A DNA stretch of 64,000 bases from NCBI RefSeq assembly GCF_040412425.1, contig NC_089766.1, positions 20,797,653 through 20,861,652 on the forward strand, read 5' to 3'. Source of the DNA: Macrobrachium rosenbergii (taxonomy: Eukaryota; Arthropoda; Malacostraca; Decapoda; Palaemonidae). Both the position numbers and the translations under genes were made by a program. The notes beneath the pieces are model-generated. The model saw only the letters and a list, made by a program, of their open reading frames with translations. It was not told where the DNA came from and did not search any database. Below are positions 23,967 through 34,278 of this stretch, piece by piece. Every line of letters starts with the position of its first letter. Position 1 is the stretch's first letter.

Positions 23967-24796
23967 AAGTCAAGATGTGTGATCTGTCCTCTGTTAAATA
24001 GTTAATAATCATGTCTTTGAAATGATGTCGATCTCGCTCTCTTTCTGTAGTGGCGTTGGATCACATTTATTTTGATGTCATCGATGTGTTTCGTGAAACC
24101 CTTTTTATGAATAATGATGTCTGTGTATTGTGGGAACAGTCTTCCGGTCTGTTTGATGAAATCTAGTGGCACTGTCTGCATTTCATAATGCAGAGAGTTT
24201 TATCAACATCACAAAGCTTCTTGCTTTCTCTGCGAACGATTGCTACATTATGGCAAGTTTTGATGTTTTTGTAGATTTCTGTTCGGGAGAAAAAACTCCA
24301 CCGGTATCTAGACAGCATAAAGTTATCTAGATATTAACAAGTTACTAAACAGATAGAGGACTGAGCTTCTGTTGTTAGGCTCGAATCTTCGAGCTTTCTG
24401 AAGGAAGCGAGGACTGCATAGAGAGTAAGACGCTCTTACCAGAACAACACTGCCAGAAACAAATTGCCCTGCGTCCTCCAAATGATCGTTAAAGCTGTGT
24501 TATCTCGCTGAAGACGTCATTTCGATTGCATCAGGAATTTCCTGCATCATTTTCTTTCGAAGTGGAACATTTTTTTGAAACTTTGGAAATGGACTTATCA
24601 GCCCTAGCAGCGTGGGGTGGGAAACACAGACAGCCAATACAGGCAGTTTGTGAAGCTTCATAGACGTCACTCAGTGTGAGTAGAATATCTATGCTCTCCT
24701 TCCTTGCCTTTCCTTACTCTCTCATCAATTATCGACGCAGATAGATTTGAACAAAACGCGTTTTTCTTAAAAACGTAAATAGGGAGGCTCTTTTTA

Positions 24797-24798
<2 letters not shown>

Positions 24799-24890
<92 letters not shown>

Positions 24891-24903
24891 TTGTGCATGC
24901 ATA

Positions 24904-24969
<66 letters not shown>
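24799..24969. repeat. (AT)n-(GT)-(AT)n compound microsatellite, left of the PLE
   Basis: An AT run of about 82 bases, a short GT/TGCA interruption at about 24881-24916, then an AT run of about 53 bases. It abuts the left end of the Penelope-like element. Confidence 0.95.
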
Positions 24970-24971
<2 letters not shown>

Positions 24972-25047
24972 CCACACATCGGAGGGCACTATAGTAGGCA
25001 GGAGAAGGGCGCAGGAACACATACAGAACCAGTACATATATTTATTC

Positions 25048-25086
25048 GTCTACGCGTTTCTTGACCCGTGGTCACATCATCAGGAC
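25048..25086 (-). ncRNA. Hammerhead ribozyme motif (type I), left arm
   Basis: The reverse complement reads GTC-CTGATGA-TG-TGACC-ACG-GGTCA-A-GAAA-CGCGTA-GAC. All invariant core blocks are present: CUGAUGA, GAAA, and a UA cleavage site before the 3' stem-I strand. Stem I begins with GUC/GAC and stem II is UGACC/GGUCA. Stem III is very short (AC/GU around GC). This layout matches the minimal hammerheads reported in Penelope-like retroelements. Cleavage activity is not shown. Confidence 0.8.
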
Positions 25087-25429
25087 ATCATCTACAGTTA
25101 TAAATTAAAAAGGGACATTCAGCATAAATAGTTAAAAATAAATATACACAAACCATAAAAAAAAATTAAAATAGAAAATCAGTTGAACTTAAACAATCGC
25201 ACTTAAATACATTTACACATTAAAGAACCAGTAAAAGAAAACTTAAAATGTAAACTTAAAATGAACTTAATAAAAAACTGAGCTTAATAAAAAGGAACTT
25301 AAAAATAAACTTAAAAGGTAGAGCAGAAGGGCACCTCTCAGGATGAAAGAGGAAAACACACTAAAAGAAAACAGCATAAAAACAGGAGGAGGAGGAGGCG
25401 GACAAATGTAAACAAACAATCGCATCATG

Positions 25430-25786
25430 CTATGAATAGGGAACAGCCGATGATTGGCAATTTAGCGCCGGTACAATTCTTTTTGATGTTGAGACTTTCC
25501 AGAGAAGCAGTTCTCCAGGTTCCTTAGCTTGGCCAATTATTCTAAAGTTGTATTTTATTGGCGTCTTGCAACCTCTAGCGTGGGATCTTATATTTGAAAG
25601 TCCGGGATTAGACAATCTGCAACCCGTACGATAACTCACGCCCATGTGAGAATCGGCCCTGACCTTGAGGAGACGCCGAGTCGAACCAACGTAATTCCCG
25701 GAACTACATCCGGGGCACTTGTACTCATATACGACGCCCGACGTCATCAAGGGACAGAGCCGATCCTTGAAGGGAAACAATAACCA
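25430..25786 (-). pseudogene. GIY-YIG endonuclease of the PLE, inverted copy
   Basis: The minus ORF at 25430-25876 contains FPFKDRLCPLMTSGVVYEYK, then CPGC, then YVGSTRRLLKVRADSHMGVS, then YRTGCRL. These are the GIY-YIG nuclease core (here VVY...YVG) with the CxxC element and the Arg and His positions typical of Penelope endonucleases. The frame stays open through this domain, unlike the plus-strand copy at 26487-26855, which has a stop at VVY. The ORF's first residues (about 30) run into RT sequence of the opposite strand and are not part of the domain. Confidence 0.85.
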
Positions 25787-26486
25787 ACTTTTTAAACAGA
25801 TCGATGGGATGGCGATGGGGTCTCCTCTCGGTCCCACCTTTGCTAATATTTTCATGTGCTCCCTGGAGGAGCACATAATGGAGGAGTGCCCCTTGTCTTT
25901 CTGCCCCTTATTTTACGCCAGGTACATAGACGACACATTCGTTCCACTGAAAATGAGTATGATGCTGATAGATTTTAAACCTAGCCAACAACTTTCACAA
26001 TAATATTAATTTTACTATAGAAAAGGAACAAGACGGTAAGTTGGCTTTCCTTGATGTTTTAGTTACCAAAGATAATGACAATTTTAATACGACTATTTTT
26101 AGGAAAAGTACATTCACTGGTCTCGGCTCCAATTTTTATAGTTCTTGTTTTATTAACTTTAAAATTAACTCTGTTCATACCTTAGTACATCGGGCTCTAT
26201 CTCTAACTTCTAACTGGCTTTCTTTTCATTCTGAAATTCTCTTCCTTAAGCAGTACTTTCATAACAACTGTTTCCCTGCCCGTTTAGTATGTAAGGTTAT
26301 TAGAAAAGTTCTTGATAAAAAACTTGCACCTTAATGCCTAAATGCAATGTACCTAAACTTACTATATATGCAAGCCTCTGTTTTTTACCGAACTATCAAA
26401 ATTTTGCTAAGGAGCTTTCTAAAATTATTCAAAAACATATTGGTGCTCTTGACATTAAATTAATACCAAAAATCCTAAAACCATTG
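25770..26486 (+). pseudogene. Penelope-like reverse transcriptase, 5'-truncated
   Basis: The RT begins abruptly near FKQIDGMAMGSPLGPTFANI (palm motif B) at about 25792. It continues with the catalytic YARYIDDTF box near 25917. After a frameshift come LAFLDVLVTKDNDNF, RKSTFTGLGSNFYSSCF and ALSLTSNWLSFHSEI (26041-26334), then the C-terminal thumb part at 26334-26490. The N-terminal third of the RT is missing because the inverted arm joins here. The YIDD residues are intact, but the frame is broken at least twice. Confidence 0.88.
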
Positions 26487-26855
26487 GTTCTTTGTTTCCC
26501 TTCAAGGATCGGCTCTGTCCCTTGATGACGTCGGGCGTCGTATAAGAGTACAAGTGCCCCGGATGTAGTTCCGGGAATTACGTTGGTTCGACTCGGCGTC
26601 TCCTCAAGGTCAGGGCCGATTCTCACATGGGCGTGAGTTATCGTACGGGTTGCAGATTGTCTAATCCCGAACTTTCAAATATAAGATCCCTGGACGCTAG
26701 AGGTTGCAAGACGCCAATAAAATACAACAACTTTAGAATAATTGGCCAAGCTAAGGAACCTGGAGAACTGCTTCTCTTGGAAAGTCTCAACATCAAAAGA
26801 ATTGTACCGGCGCTAAATTGCCAATCATCGGCTGTTCCCCTATTCATAGCATGAT
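26487..26855 (+). pseudogene. GIY-YIG endonuclease of the PLE, direct copy
   Basis: The stretch follows the RT directly, as expected for Penelope-like elements with a C-terminal endonuclease. It reads KDRLCPLMTSGVV, then a stop codon where the inverted copy has Tyr, then EYKCPGCSSGNYVGSTRRLL, KVRADSHMGVSYRTGC and QAKEPGELLLLESLNIKRIV. It also has an extra codon compared with the inverted copy (YNNF versus YNF). The endonuclease would nick DNA at the target site to prime reverse transcription. Confidence 0.87.
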
Positions 26856-27189
26856 GCGATTGTTTGTTTACATTTGTCCGCCTCCTCCTCCTCCTGTTTT
26901 TATGCTGTTTTCTTTTAGTGTGTTTTCCTCTTTCATCCTGAGAGGTGCGCCTTCTGCTCTACCTTTTAAGTTTATTTTTAAGTTCCTTTTTATTAAGCTC
27001 AGTTTTTATTAAGTTCATTTTAAGTTTACATTTTAAGTTTTCTTTTACTGGTTCTTTAATGTGTAAATGTATTTAAGTGCGATTGTTTAAGTTCAACTGA
27101 TTTTCTATTTTAATTTTTTTATGTTTTGTGTATATTTACTTTTAACTATTTATGCTGAATGTCCCTTTTAATTTATAACTGTAGATGAT

Positions 27190-27228
27190 GTCCTGATGAT
27201 GTGACCACGGGTCAAGAAACGCGTAGAC
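27190..27228 (+). ncRNA. Hammerhead ribozyme motif (type I), right arm
   Basis: Same motif as at 25048-25086, in the opposite orientation. Stem I 5' GTC is at 27190-27192, core CTGATGA at 27193-27199, stem II TGACC/GGTCA at 27202-27206 and 27210-27214, and GAAA at 27216-27219. The short stem III lies within 27219-27224, the predicted cleavage site is after A27225, and stem I 3' GAC is at 27226-27228. It lies in the 3' region of the plus-strand PLE about 50 bases before the AT tract. The core is identical in the two arms. Confidence 0.82.
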
Positions 27229-27277
27229 GAATAAATATATGTACTGGTTCTGTATGTGTTCCTGCGCCCTTCTCCTG

Positions 27278-27397
<120 letters not shown>

Positions 27398-27496
27398 GAC
27401 TGATAGATTGTTGACAGACTTTCATGAAAAATACGAATAAAATTTTCTTAATTTTTATTATTAAAACAAAGGCGGAACTGAATGGGAATTATCAGG

Positions 27497-27497
<1 letters not shown>

Positions 27498-27580
<83 letters not shown>

Positions 27581-27594
27581 GGGACCGTCACAGG

Positions 27595-27627
<33 letters not shown>
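27498..27627. repeat. (CA)n(AT)n ... (GA)n compound microsatellite
   Basis: A CA run (27498-27514), an AT run (27515-27579) and, after about 20 unique bases, a GA run (27600-27627). The ORFs here encode only dipeptide repeats. Confidence 0.95.
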
Positions 27628-27630
<3 letters not shown>

Positions 27631-28919
27631 TGCATGAGATTCCAATAACTGAATTATATCTCTGCCTCAAAAAGGAAGACGCAATGGACCTGAGAGAGGA
27701 TCTCTTACGCCAACATGGCTACAGAAAGAGCGGAAGTGTTTGTCAACGGAATGACTGTGGAAGAAGTGAGTGACACATCAAACAAACTCATGCAATAGTC
27801 CTTCTGATCCCGTGAAAGGCCTCGTAGGAGGTTTAATAGTGACTTGTTTTACCTATGTCAAAAGATATTTTCAAGTGAGGAAAATGGCAGGGCTTTATAG
27901 TTTTGGTAGGAAATATGCATAATAAGAAACTTGAGACCCATCACTATCAGAATGACATCCCAAGAAGACATCCAAAGGTCTGATGACGATTCCCTGTTGC
28001 TGAATGAGAGTTTGCTTCCGCTAATGGCTCTGCTTTTGCTCCACATGCACAATTAATGGTGATTTGTCGCAGACTTCAATTTATGAAAAGTATTGTTCTA
28101 AAGATGAAAGCCACTTAATATAGATAAATTTCTGTGGCACAGAACCCGCTATTTTTCATCTTTTCTGAGTTCAATTATGTTTATGGGCATAGCAGCGAGA
28201 TTATAACGATCTTTTGAGGTAACATTTACTAAGCTCAAAGTTATTTCATTAAATTTTGAAGGGAATCGTTTCCAGAATTCCTTCCTAATCGTTCATCCAA
28301 CAAATCTCCATTTTCAAAACGACTAAAACCTTTTCCAGTCGCCTACTCGGGAGAGGAAACCTTTAGGTCTGATGCTGACTCCAACCGCTTTATCCAGATT
28401 CCAGCAACAAGATGCGACCAAAATATATATGAAGATAAATGGAAGTTTACTTTTTTACTTGTAATGCTGATATTCAACAGTGGTTGAGAAAATGTACGAC
28501 AGACAGTTATCAAGCAATAGAAGAATTACATGGAAGCCGGAGAAGAATGGTAAGTACTGAAACTGGCGCTTGAATGAACAGCACCTTTATTTGTGGCGAC
28601 TAGTTTTGATTTCCATATCGCCGTCATCGGAAAATCTACAACGGAATATTTGTAGCACCTAAAGTCAATGAAGTAGTAAAGTAAAATAAAATGACGTTTA
28701 TACAAGATAAAATCAAATTGACTGGTAGGAAAATCTTAAAAATATAGGTACAAATACAAAAGTATATTGTCTAAATTAGGTAGAAATTAAACGGGAAACA
28801 GGTTCCTAAATTCTAAAAACAGAGAGATTCAACAGACATTTCAGTGTCACACAGAGAGGGTTTGTCTCTTAGGGTATATACAAACAGAGACTCAACCACT
28901 CCCGGCTTCATTTCGTTGG

Positions 28920-29760
28920 AGAGTTAACGGAGACCGTCAACTCTTGTTTTGCATCGCCCTTCACTCAGACCAAAGAAAAGTGTAAGAAGCTGTGGTTCTT
29001 ATACGAGAGTTTCATATATTTTCTATCTTTTTACCCCCTCGATATGGGACCACCGTGACGTGGTGTGGGGGCTCTTGAACCCCAGGAATTTGTTCCCGGG
29101 TGTGAGTCCAAGAGTCCCATATACCATTCTGTATTCCTTTGAATTAATTTTTGCGGAATTTTCCGCTTTTGCCAAAATCTATTCTATCTGATAGACAGGA
29201 AAAGATATCATAACTGGGACTGGGTTTGTATCTGAAGCTAAATAGTGGGAACTGTGGTTAGACCATCAACTTCCCGATAATGTTCGGACCTGAGAGATAT
29301 CAGGCGGAACTATTCTTTAGGGCTGGACCACGGATTCCAGTGGTGTCTGGTTCTGGCGATAGGACTCTCGGCATTCTCTCCGGTTTGTCCATAACATGAT
29401 TAGGGTGGTGATGATTGTATACCAGTAATATTGTCAGTCCTAGCAAGCGGGTTTAGCTTACACTTGGGCCACTCTAATCATGTTGTGCCATCCCCTGTGG
29501 GGTATGGTAGGGAGTGGACATTTGGGAGTCAGTTCTCACTTGTTCCATTGGTGGAAGAATAAACTCCATGAAAGGCTGACGATATCTTTTTATGGTTTTC
29601 AGGTTTATTCATTTTTTTCTTCTCAACATTTATGCTCAGTAGTGTTAAAGATTTAAGTACCCCTGGGCCCTTTGATGGTAGCGACTCGGCACAGTTGACA
29701 ACCGCTGGAACCTCCTCTGACAACCGCTCTCTAGAAAAAAAAAAAAAAATAATGTAATTA
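28920..29760 (+). promoter_or_regulatory. LINE 5' UTR / probable internal promoter region
   Basis: No open frame, homologous to 13370-13990 in copy A, and located directly upstream of ORF1. LINEs of this group carry an internal promoter in the 5' UTR; I do not identify specific promoter elements here. Copy B retains several blocks, such as 29280-29340 and 29440-29520, that are shortened or replaced in copy A. Confidence 0.45.
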
Positions 29761-29821
29761 TACTGGACCCTATGCTCCAATAAAAAGCAAACCAAAAGAA
29801 AGCAAATATCTTGACCCAACC

Positions 29822-30918
29822 TTGACTCACTTCGACTCCCTCTTTGGAAGTGGAAATTGGTCACGATTCCTGACCTTAGAAACAGAGAAGAAAATATCGG
29901 CACTGAAATTAGAAAAATTCCTGTTGAATCAACATTCAACTACTGAAATGTCATACATAGAAATAAAAGATCAGATGTTGTTGATAGAAACCACAACAAA
30001 AAATCAATCAGAAAACTACTTAACTATAAAAAATATTGACAATATAAATGTACATTTAAAAAAACACGACGATATGAACAGTGCACAGGGTACCATAGTA
30101 CTCCCTGATAATAATGAATAACCAAAAGAAAAGAATATATTGCTGGATTCCCTTAAAACAAAAGATACAACAATGCACAAGATTGTGAAATATATAACAT
30201 AGCCAGTAGACGGAGTAATGGAAAAACGCTGAGAATAGCGAAGATGAAATTCGAAGGCCATGAATTACCCATGAAAGTTAAAACCATGGGCCAGAGCAGA
30301 GAACTGAGACGTATGTTCCAACTACAGTGCCAAAACTGTAGTTTGTATGGATATAAAAAGAAAAATTGCAGTAATAAATCTATATGGGCATATTGTGGAT
30401 CTGACAAACATACCACACAGTGGAGGTATGGCGAACCGAAATGCGTTAACAGTGGACAAAATCACCATACAAGATCTAAGGAGTGTGTGTATTATATATA
30501 CAATACAGAATTAAAATTACTTCAGGAAAGGACAGGAATACCTATAAAAGAGGCCAAATTAGAATTGAAAGTTAGAGGAATGTATGATCCCGCTAGGAAA
30601 CGAATGCTTTCTACTGTAACTAGATCAAACAATGAAACAAAAACGGAAATAGATAAGAGTAACAAAACCCTGATAGATCAATCTCAAAGAAAAATAGCCA
30701 CTTTGCAAGAAGAAACTAATATAACAAAGAACCAAGAAAAGTATACAAATATTTGTTCAGATTCATTTGACATATTAAGAGAAATGGAAAGACTAGAAGA
30801 TAAAACAAGCACCACAAAAATATTAGAAGATAGAAATGATGAATTAGAAACTAAAGAAAAAAAAGAGGCCTTTAGAGAGAACTCCACTCAAGACCAACAA
30901 AAAACCAACTATTATTAG
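29822..30918 (+). pseudogene. LINE ORF1 N-terminal and zinc-knuckle region, copy B
   Basis: The first open block (29822-30121) carries FDSLFGSGNWSRFLTLETEK and NVHLKKHDDMNSAQGTIVLP and ends at a stop. After about 120 bases a second block (30244-30918, 224 codons) holds three decayed zinc knuckles: CQNCSLYGYKKKNC (His replaced by Tyr), the AYCGSDKHTTQW segment (Cys ligands lost), and CVNSGQNHHTRSKEC (second Cys replaced by Ser). Then follows YYIYNTELKLLQERTGIPIK and a Lys/Glu-rich tail. Intact relatives would have CX2CX4HX4C knuckles. Each knuckle has lost at least one ligand, so this is a relic although the frame is long. Confidence 0.82.
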
Positions 30919-31018
30919 AGATGCATCCATCAAAATAAAGGAAGGAGACCCGAGGAAAGAACATAAACCAACAAATGATAAGAATATACCTTCGTCTCCT
31001 AAAGTAATAATAAGATCA

Positions 31019-32263
31019 ATGGAAACAAATACCCAGAACATCAAAGAAATAGTAGAAGAACAAACCATTGACAAGAATTATTATATAATGGGAGAAGAGA
31101 TTACTCCATCACCAATAATGGGTGAGGCAAGAGTAAACGAAGAAACGACACATGATTATATGATGGGAGAAGAGATTACTCCATCACCAATAATGGGTGA
31201 GGCAAGAGTAAACGAAGAAACGACACATGATTATATGATGGGAGAAGAGATTACTCCATCACCAATAATGGGTGAGGCAAGAGTAAACGAAGAAACGACA
31301 CATGATTATATGATGGGAGAAGAGATTACTCCATCACCAATAATGGGTGAGGCAAGAGTAAACGAAGAAACGACACATGATTATATGATGGGAGAAGAGA
31401 TTACTCCATCACCAATAATGGGTGAGGCAAGAGTAAACGAAGAAACGACACATGATTATATGATGGGAGAAGAGATTACTCCATCACCAATAATGGGTGA
31501 GGCAAGAGTAAACGAAGAAACGACGCATGATTATATGATGGGAGAAGAGATTACTCCATCACCAATAATGGGTGAGGCAAGAGTAAACGAAGAAACGACG
31601 CATGATTATATGATGGGAGAAGAGATTACTCCATCACCAATAATGGGTGAGGCAAGAGTAAACGAAGAAACGACACATGATTATATGATGGGAGAAGAGA
31701 TTACTCCATCACCAATAATGGGTGAGGCAAGAGTAAACGAAGAAACGACACATGATTATATGATGGGAGAAGAGATTACTCCATCACCAATAATGGGTGA
31801 GGCAAGAGTAAACGAAGAAACGACACATGATTATATGATGGGAGAAGAGATTACTCCATCACCAATAATGGGTGAGGCAAGAGTAAACGAAGAAACGACA
31901 CATGATTATATGATGGGAGAAGAGATTACTCCATCACCAATAATGGGTGAGGCAAGAGTAAACGAAGAAACGACACATGATTATATGATGGGAGAAGAGA
32001 TTACTCCATCACCAATAATGGGTGAGGCAAGAGTAAACGAAGAAACGACACATGATTATATGATGGGAGAAGAGATTACTCCATCACCAATAATGGGTGA
32101 GGCAAGAGTAAACGAAGAAACGACACATGATTATATGATGGGAGAAGAGATTACTCCATCACCAATAATGGGTGAGGCAAGAGTAAACGAAGAAACGGCA
32201 CATGAAAACACATGTGGATGTAACGAATGTTTCATTGAACTGTGTAACAAAACAAAAGCATAA
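31019..32263 (+). pseudogene. LINE ORF1 C-terminal block with 25-residue repeats (414 codons)
   Basis: This is the longest open frame in the window. It opens with about 23 unique residues, then 15 copies of the 25-residue unit MGEEITPSPIMGEARVNEET + THDYM, then HENTCGCNECFIELCNKTKA. The last segment is the start of the Cys-rich ORF1 tail seen in copy A, where it continues with DTHEKGCMC. In copy B that continuation is frameshifted and lies at about 32250-32420. The repeat is acidic and Pro/Thr-rich with no predicted fold. The block is an expanded part of LINE ORF1, not a host gene; the ATG at 31019 is probably internal to ORF1. Confidence 0.8.
31089..32213 (+). repeat. 75-bp minisatellite, 15 in-frame units
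   Basis: The unit length is 75 bases (gattatatgatgggagaaga + gattactccatcaccaataa + tgggtgaggcaagagtaaac + gaagaaacgacacat). By eye the units are identical except for the first, the last, and two neighbours with acgcat instead of acacat. Because 75 is a multiple of 3, all units stay in frame. In copy A the same place holds only deleted remnants of one or two units (15090-15180). Confidence 0.97.
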
Positions 32264-32489
32264 CAAAGGACACTTTATCAAACACTATACGAAATTTTAT
32301 ATGATACAGAAATAAAGAAATCATTAGTTTAGACACTCACGAAAAGGGCTGTATGTGCATTGGGCACATAATGTCTTATCAAGAAAAACAAATAAATGTT
32401 GCTAATAGGATTTTAGAAAAAAATGCGAATTGATGATCCACAAAAAGAAAATAACATTTGAACACAATAATGCTATACGTTCAATAACA

Positions 32490-33595
32490 ATATTATACAA
32501 TGGAACGTAAATGGTCTACAGACCAGATTACATTTGGGTGAAATACAGCGATTACTACGGGAATATGAACCAATAATAATATGTTTACAACATTTCAGCA
32601 AAACAGTATCAACAATAGGTAAATATACTCCTTAGTATCTACATCTAGAGGAGAAGAAAGAAATTTAGGTACTGCTATATATGTACATAACAAAGTATGT
32701 TATGACAAAGTACCTGTAAATTTTACTGACTTGAAAATATCAAGTATTAAAATACGAATAAAAAACGATAATTACATAATTTATAATTCATATAACCAAC
32801 TAAATAAAAATTACAACATTGATAAATTTAAAGATATACTTAACAATACCAAGGAACCTACATTAGTAGGTGATTCTAATGCTCACAACCCAATATGGGA
32901 TTGTAATTGTGCAAACTCAAATAGAACAGGTAGTAAAAAGGAAGAGTTCGTGGATTCAAACGACATGTGCTGTATAAATGATGACGAAATTAGCACATAT
33001 TTTTCAAAAGCACGTGGAATATTTTCCTCAGTAGACTTAACTGTATGTACAACAAGTATAGTTGACAGATTAGATTGGAATACAGTTGATGACTTGCACA
33101 CCAGTGATCATTTCCCAATATTAATTTCCTTATTACAAAATAACCCTGCAAAAGATGTCCCTCACTATAACATTTATAAAGCAGATTGGGAGTGATATGA
33201 AATGCACACTAGAAATATCCCACCATTTGAATATTTAAAAGACCATAATGAAACAAATAAATTTCTTGTTGAGTTCATTAACAATGCTGCTGATAAAGCA
33301 ATACCAAAGTCAAAACCCCATCCAACAATACACAAAGTTCCATGGTGGTCCGATAAGTTAGCAGAATTAATAAATATAAAACACTCAGTAGGGAGACGAT
33401 TAGTTAATTTGAATAGAAAGGTCAGTAAAATAAATAAAACATTACTTATATTAGAAGGAAATTTACAAAAAAATGACCATATTATTACTAGAAATTGATA
33501 CATTAAAACCTCTATACAACAAAAATCTGCAAAATTTAAAAAAGAAGTAATTCAAGGAAAAATCATTTCATGGAGGAAACACATAAAAGATCTCT
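32490..33595 (+). pseudogene. LINE ORF2 endonuclease, copy B
   Basis: The start reads IIQWNVNGLQTRLHLGEIQR at about 32494. Later, 32731-33195 is open for 154 codons and includes VGDSNAHNPIWDCN (catalytic GDxN motif, Phe replaced by Ser), YFSKARGIFSSVDLTVC (SxxDL motif) and TSDHFPILISL (the SDH catalytic motif). A stop at 33196 separates the linker ORF 33202-33498 (KVPWWSDKLAELINIKHSVG). The order and motifs are those of apurinic/apyrimidinic endonucleases of Jockey/I-type LINEs, which nick target DNA. The RT domain that should follow is absent. Confidence 0.85.
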
Positions 33596-33596
33596 C

Positions 33597-33870
33597 CGCC
33601 CTCAGATCTTAAAAACTACTGAGACTAGAGGGCTGCAAATTGGTATGTTGATCATCTACCCTCCAATCATCAAACATTGCAGCCCTCTAGCCTCGGTAGT
33701 TTTTATTTTATTTAGGGTTAAAGTTAGCCCTGATCATGCGTCTGGCAACGCTATAGGACAGGCCACCACCGGACCGTGGCTGAAAGTTTCACGGACGGCG
33801 GCTCATACAGCATTATACGCTGTACAGAAAACTCGATTGCTCCGTAGAAACTTCGGCGCACTTTTTACTT
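33597..33870 (+). repeat. Dispersed repeat R2, copy 2
   Basis: Near-identical to 16560-16770 but extends about 70 bases further (cagcattatacgctgtacag, cgtagaaacttcggcgcac). Its left edge is the LINE truncation point. Homologous to 61797-62120. Confidence 0.8.
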
Positions 33871-33879
33871 GTTTTACTC

Positions 33880-33973
33880 AAGATGGAATAAATTCTCTTG
33901 TCCCTGGGAATACTCTCACTTTGCTCATAATTGAATCTGACGTCCATCTTTTGATCGCAGCTATTCGCGATTT

Positions 33974-34004
<31 letters not shown>
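33880..34004 (-). repeat. Dispersed repeat R3 with built-in (GA)n tract
   Basis: The reverse complement contains agatggac, attcaattatgagcaaagtg and agagtattccca. The same string with an adjacent CT run recurs at 54343-54510. The (GA)n tract is at 33978-34004 here. The microsatellite therefore appears to travel with the repeat. Confidence 0.75.
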
Positions 34005-34008
<4 letters not shown>

Positions 34009-34233
34009 TCTTTATGAAAGAATTTAAGTGTGGAACAGACTACAGGCAAGAAATAGCCTTTAGCAACATCATAGTTATCAGAGAAATATGCGAGATGATG
34101 CCATTATTCGTCATCGTAAACTGAATGCAAACGGAGGAAGGGAAATGACCATAAAGGAAAGCTGAAAGTTCCGGAACTGAGGTCCCACGCGCCTCCGATT
34201 CACTGCATTAGAGAAAAGTTTGAAAAGTCAAAC

Positions 34234-34234
<1 letters not shown>

Positions 34235-34274
<40 letters not shown>
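34235..34274. repeat. (CT)n microsatellite
   Basis: A CT run of about 40 bases. Confidence 0.95.

Positions 34275-34278
<4 letters not shown>

Larger units (their letters stand above)
28900..33596 (+). mobile_element. Jockey/I-like LINE, better-preserved copy B, lacks RT
   Basis: The order is 5' UTR (about 28920-29760), ORF1 (about 29760-32430, three open blocks) and ORF2 endonuclease plus linker (about 32490-33595). The sequence then passes straight into dispersed repeat R2 and no reverse transcriptase is found. ORF1 has been enlarged by a 15-unit minisatellite. The element is dead but only lightly broken. Confidence 0.88.

Noticed and set aside
24729..25131. ORFs encoding Tyr-Ile or His-Thr repeats (also at 27200-27670, 48284-48925, 58590-58922, 61463-61753)
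   Set aside because: They are translations of AT, GT and CA dinucleotide runs with no other content.
25719..26003. The first 25 residues of the plus ORF as the PLE RT N-terminus
   Set aside because: They are the antisense of the inverted endonuclease arm; true RT sequence begins only at about 25787.
31089..32213. A CRISPR-like array
   Set aside because: The 75-bp units are directly contiguous, with no variable spacers, in a eukaryotic LINE.
31019..32263. The 414-codon repeat ORF as a host gene for a repetitive protein
   Set aside because: Upstream and downstream sequence is LINE ORF1 (zinc-knuckle region before, Cys-rich ORF1 tail after), and the duplicated copy A shows the same context without the expansion.
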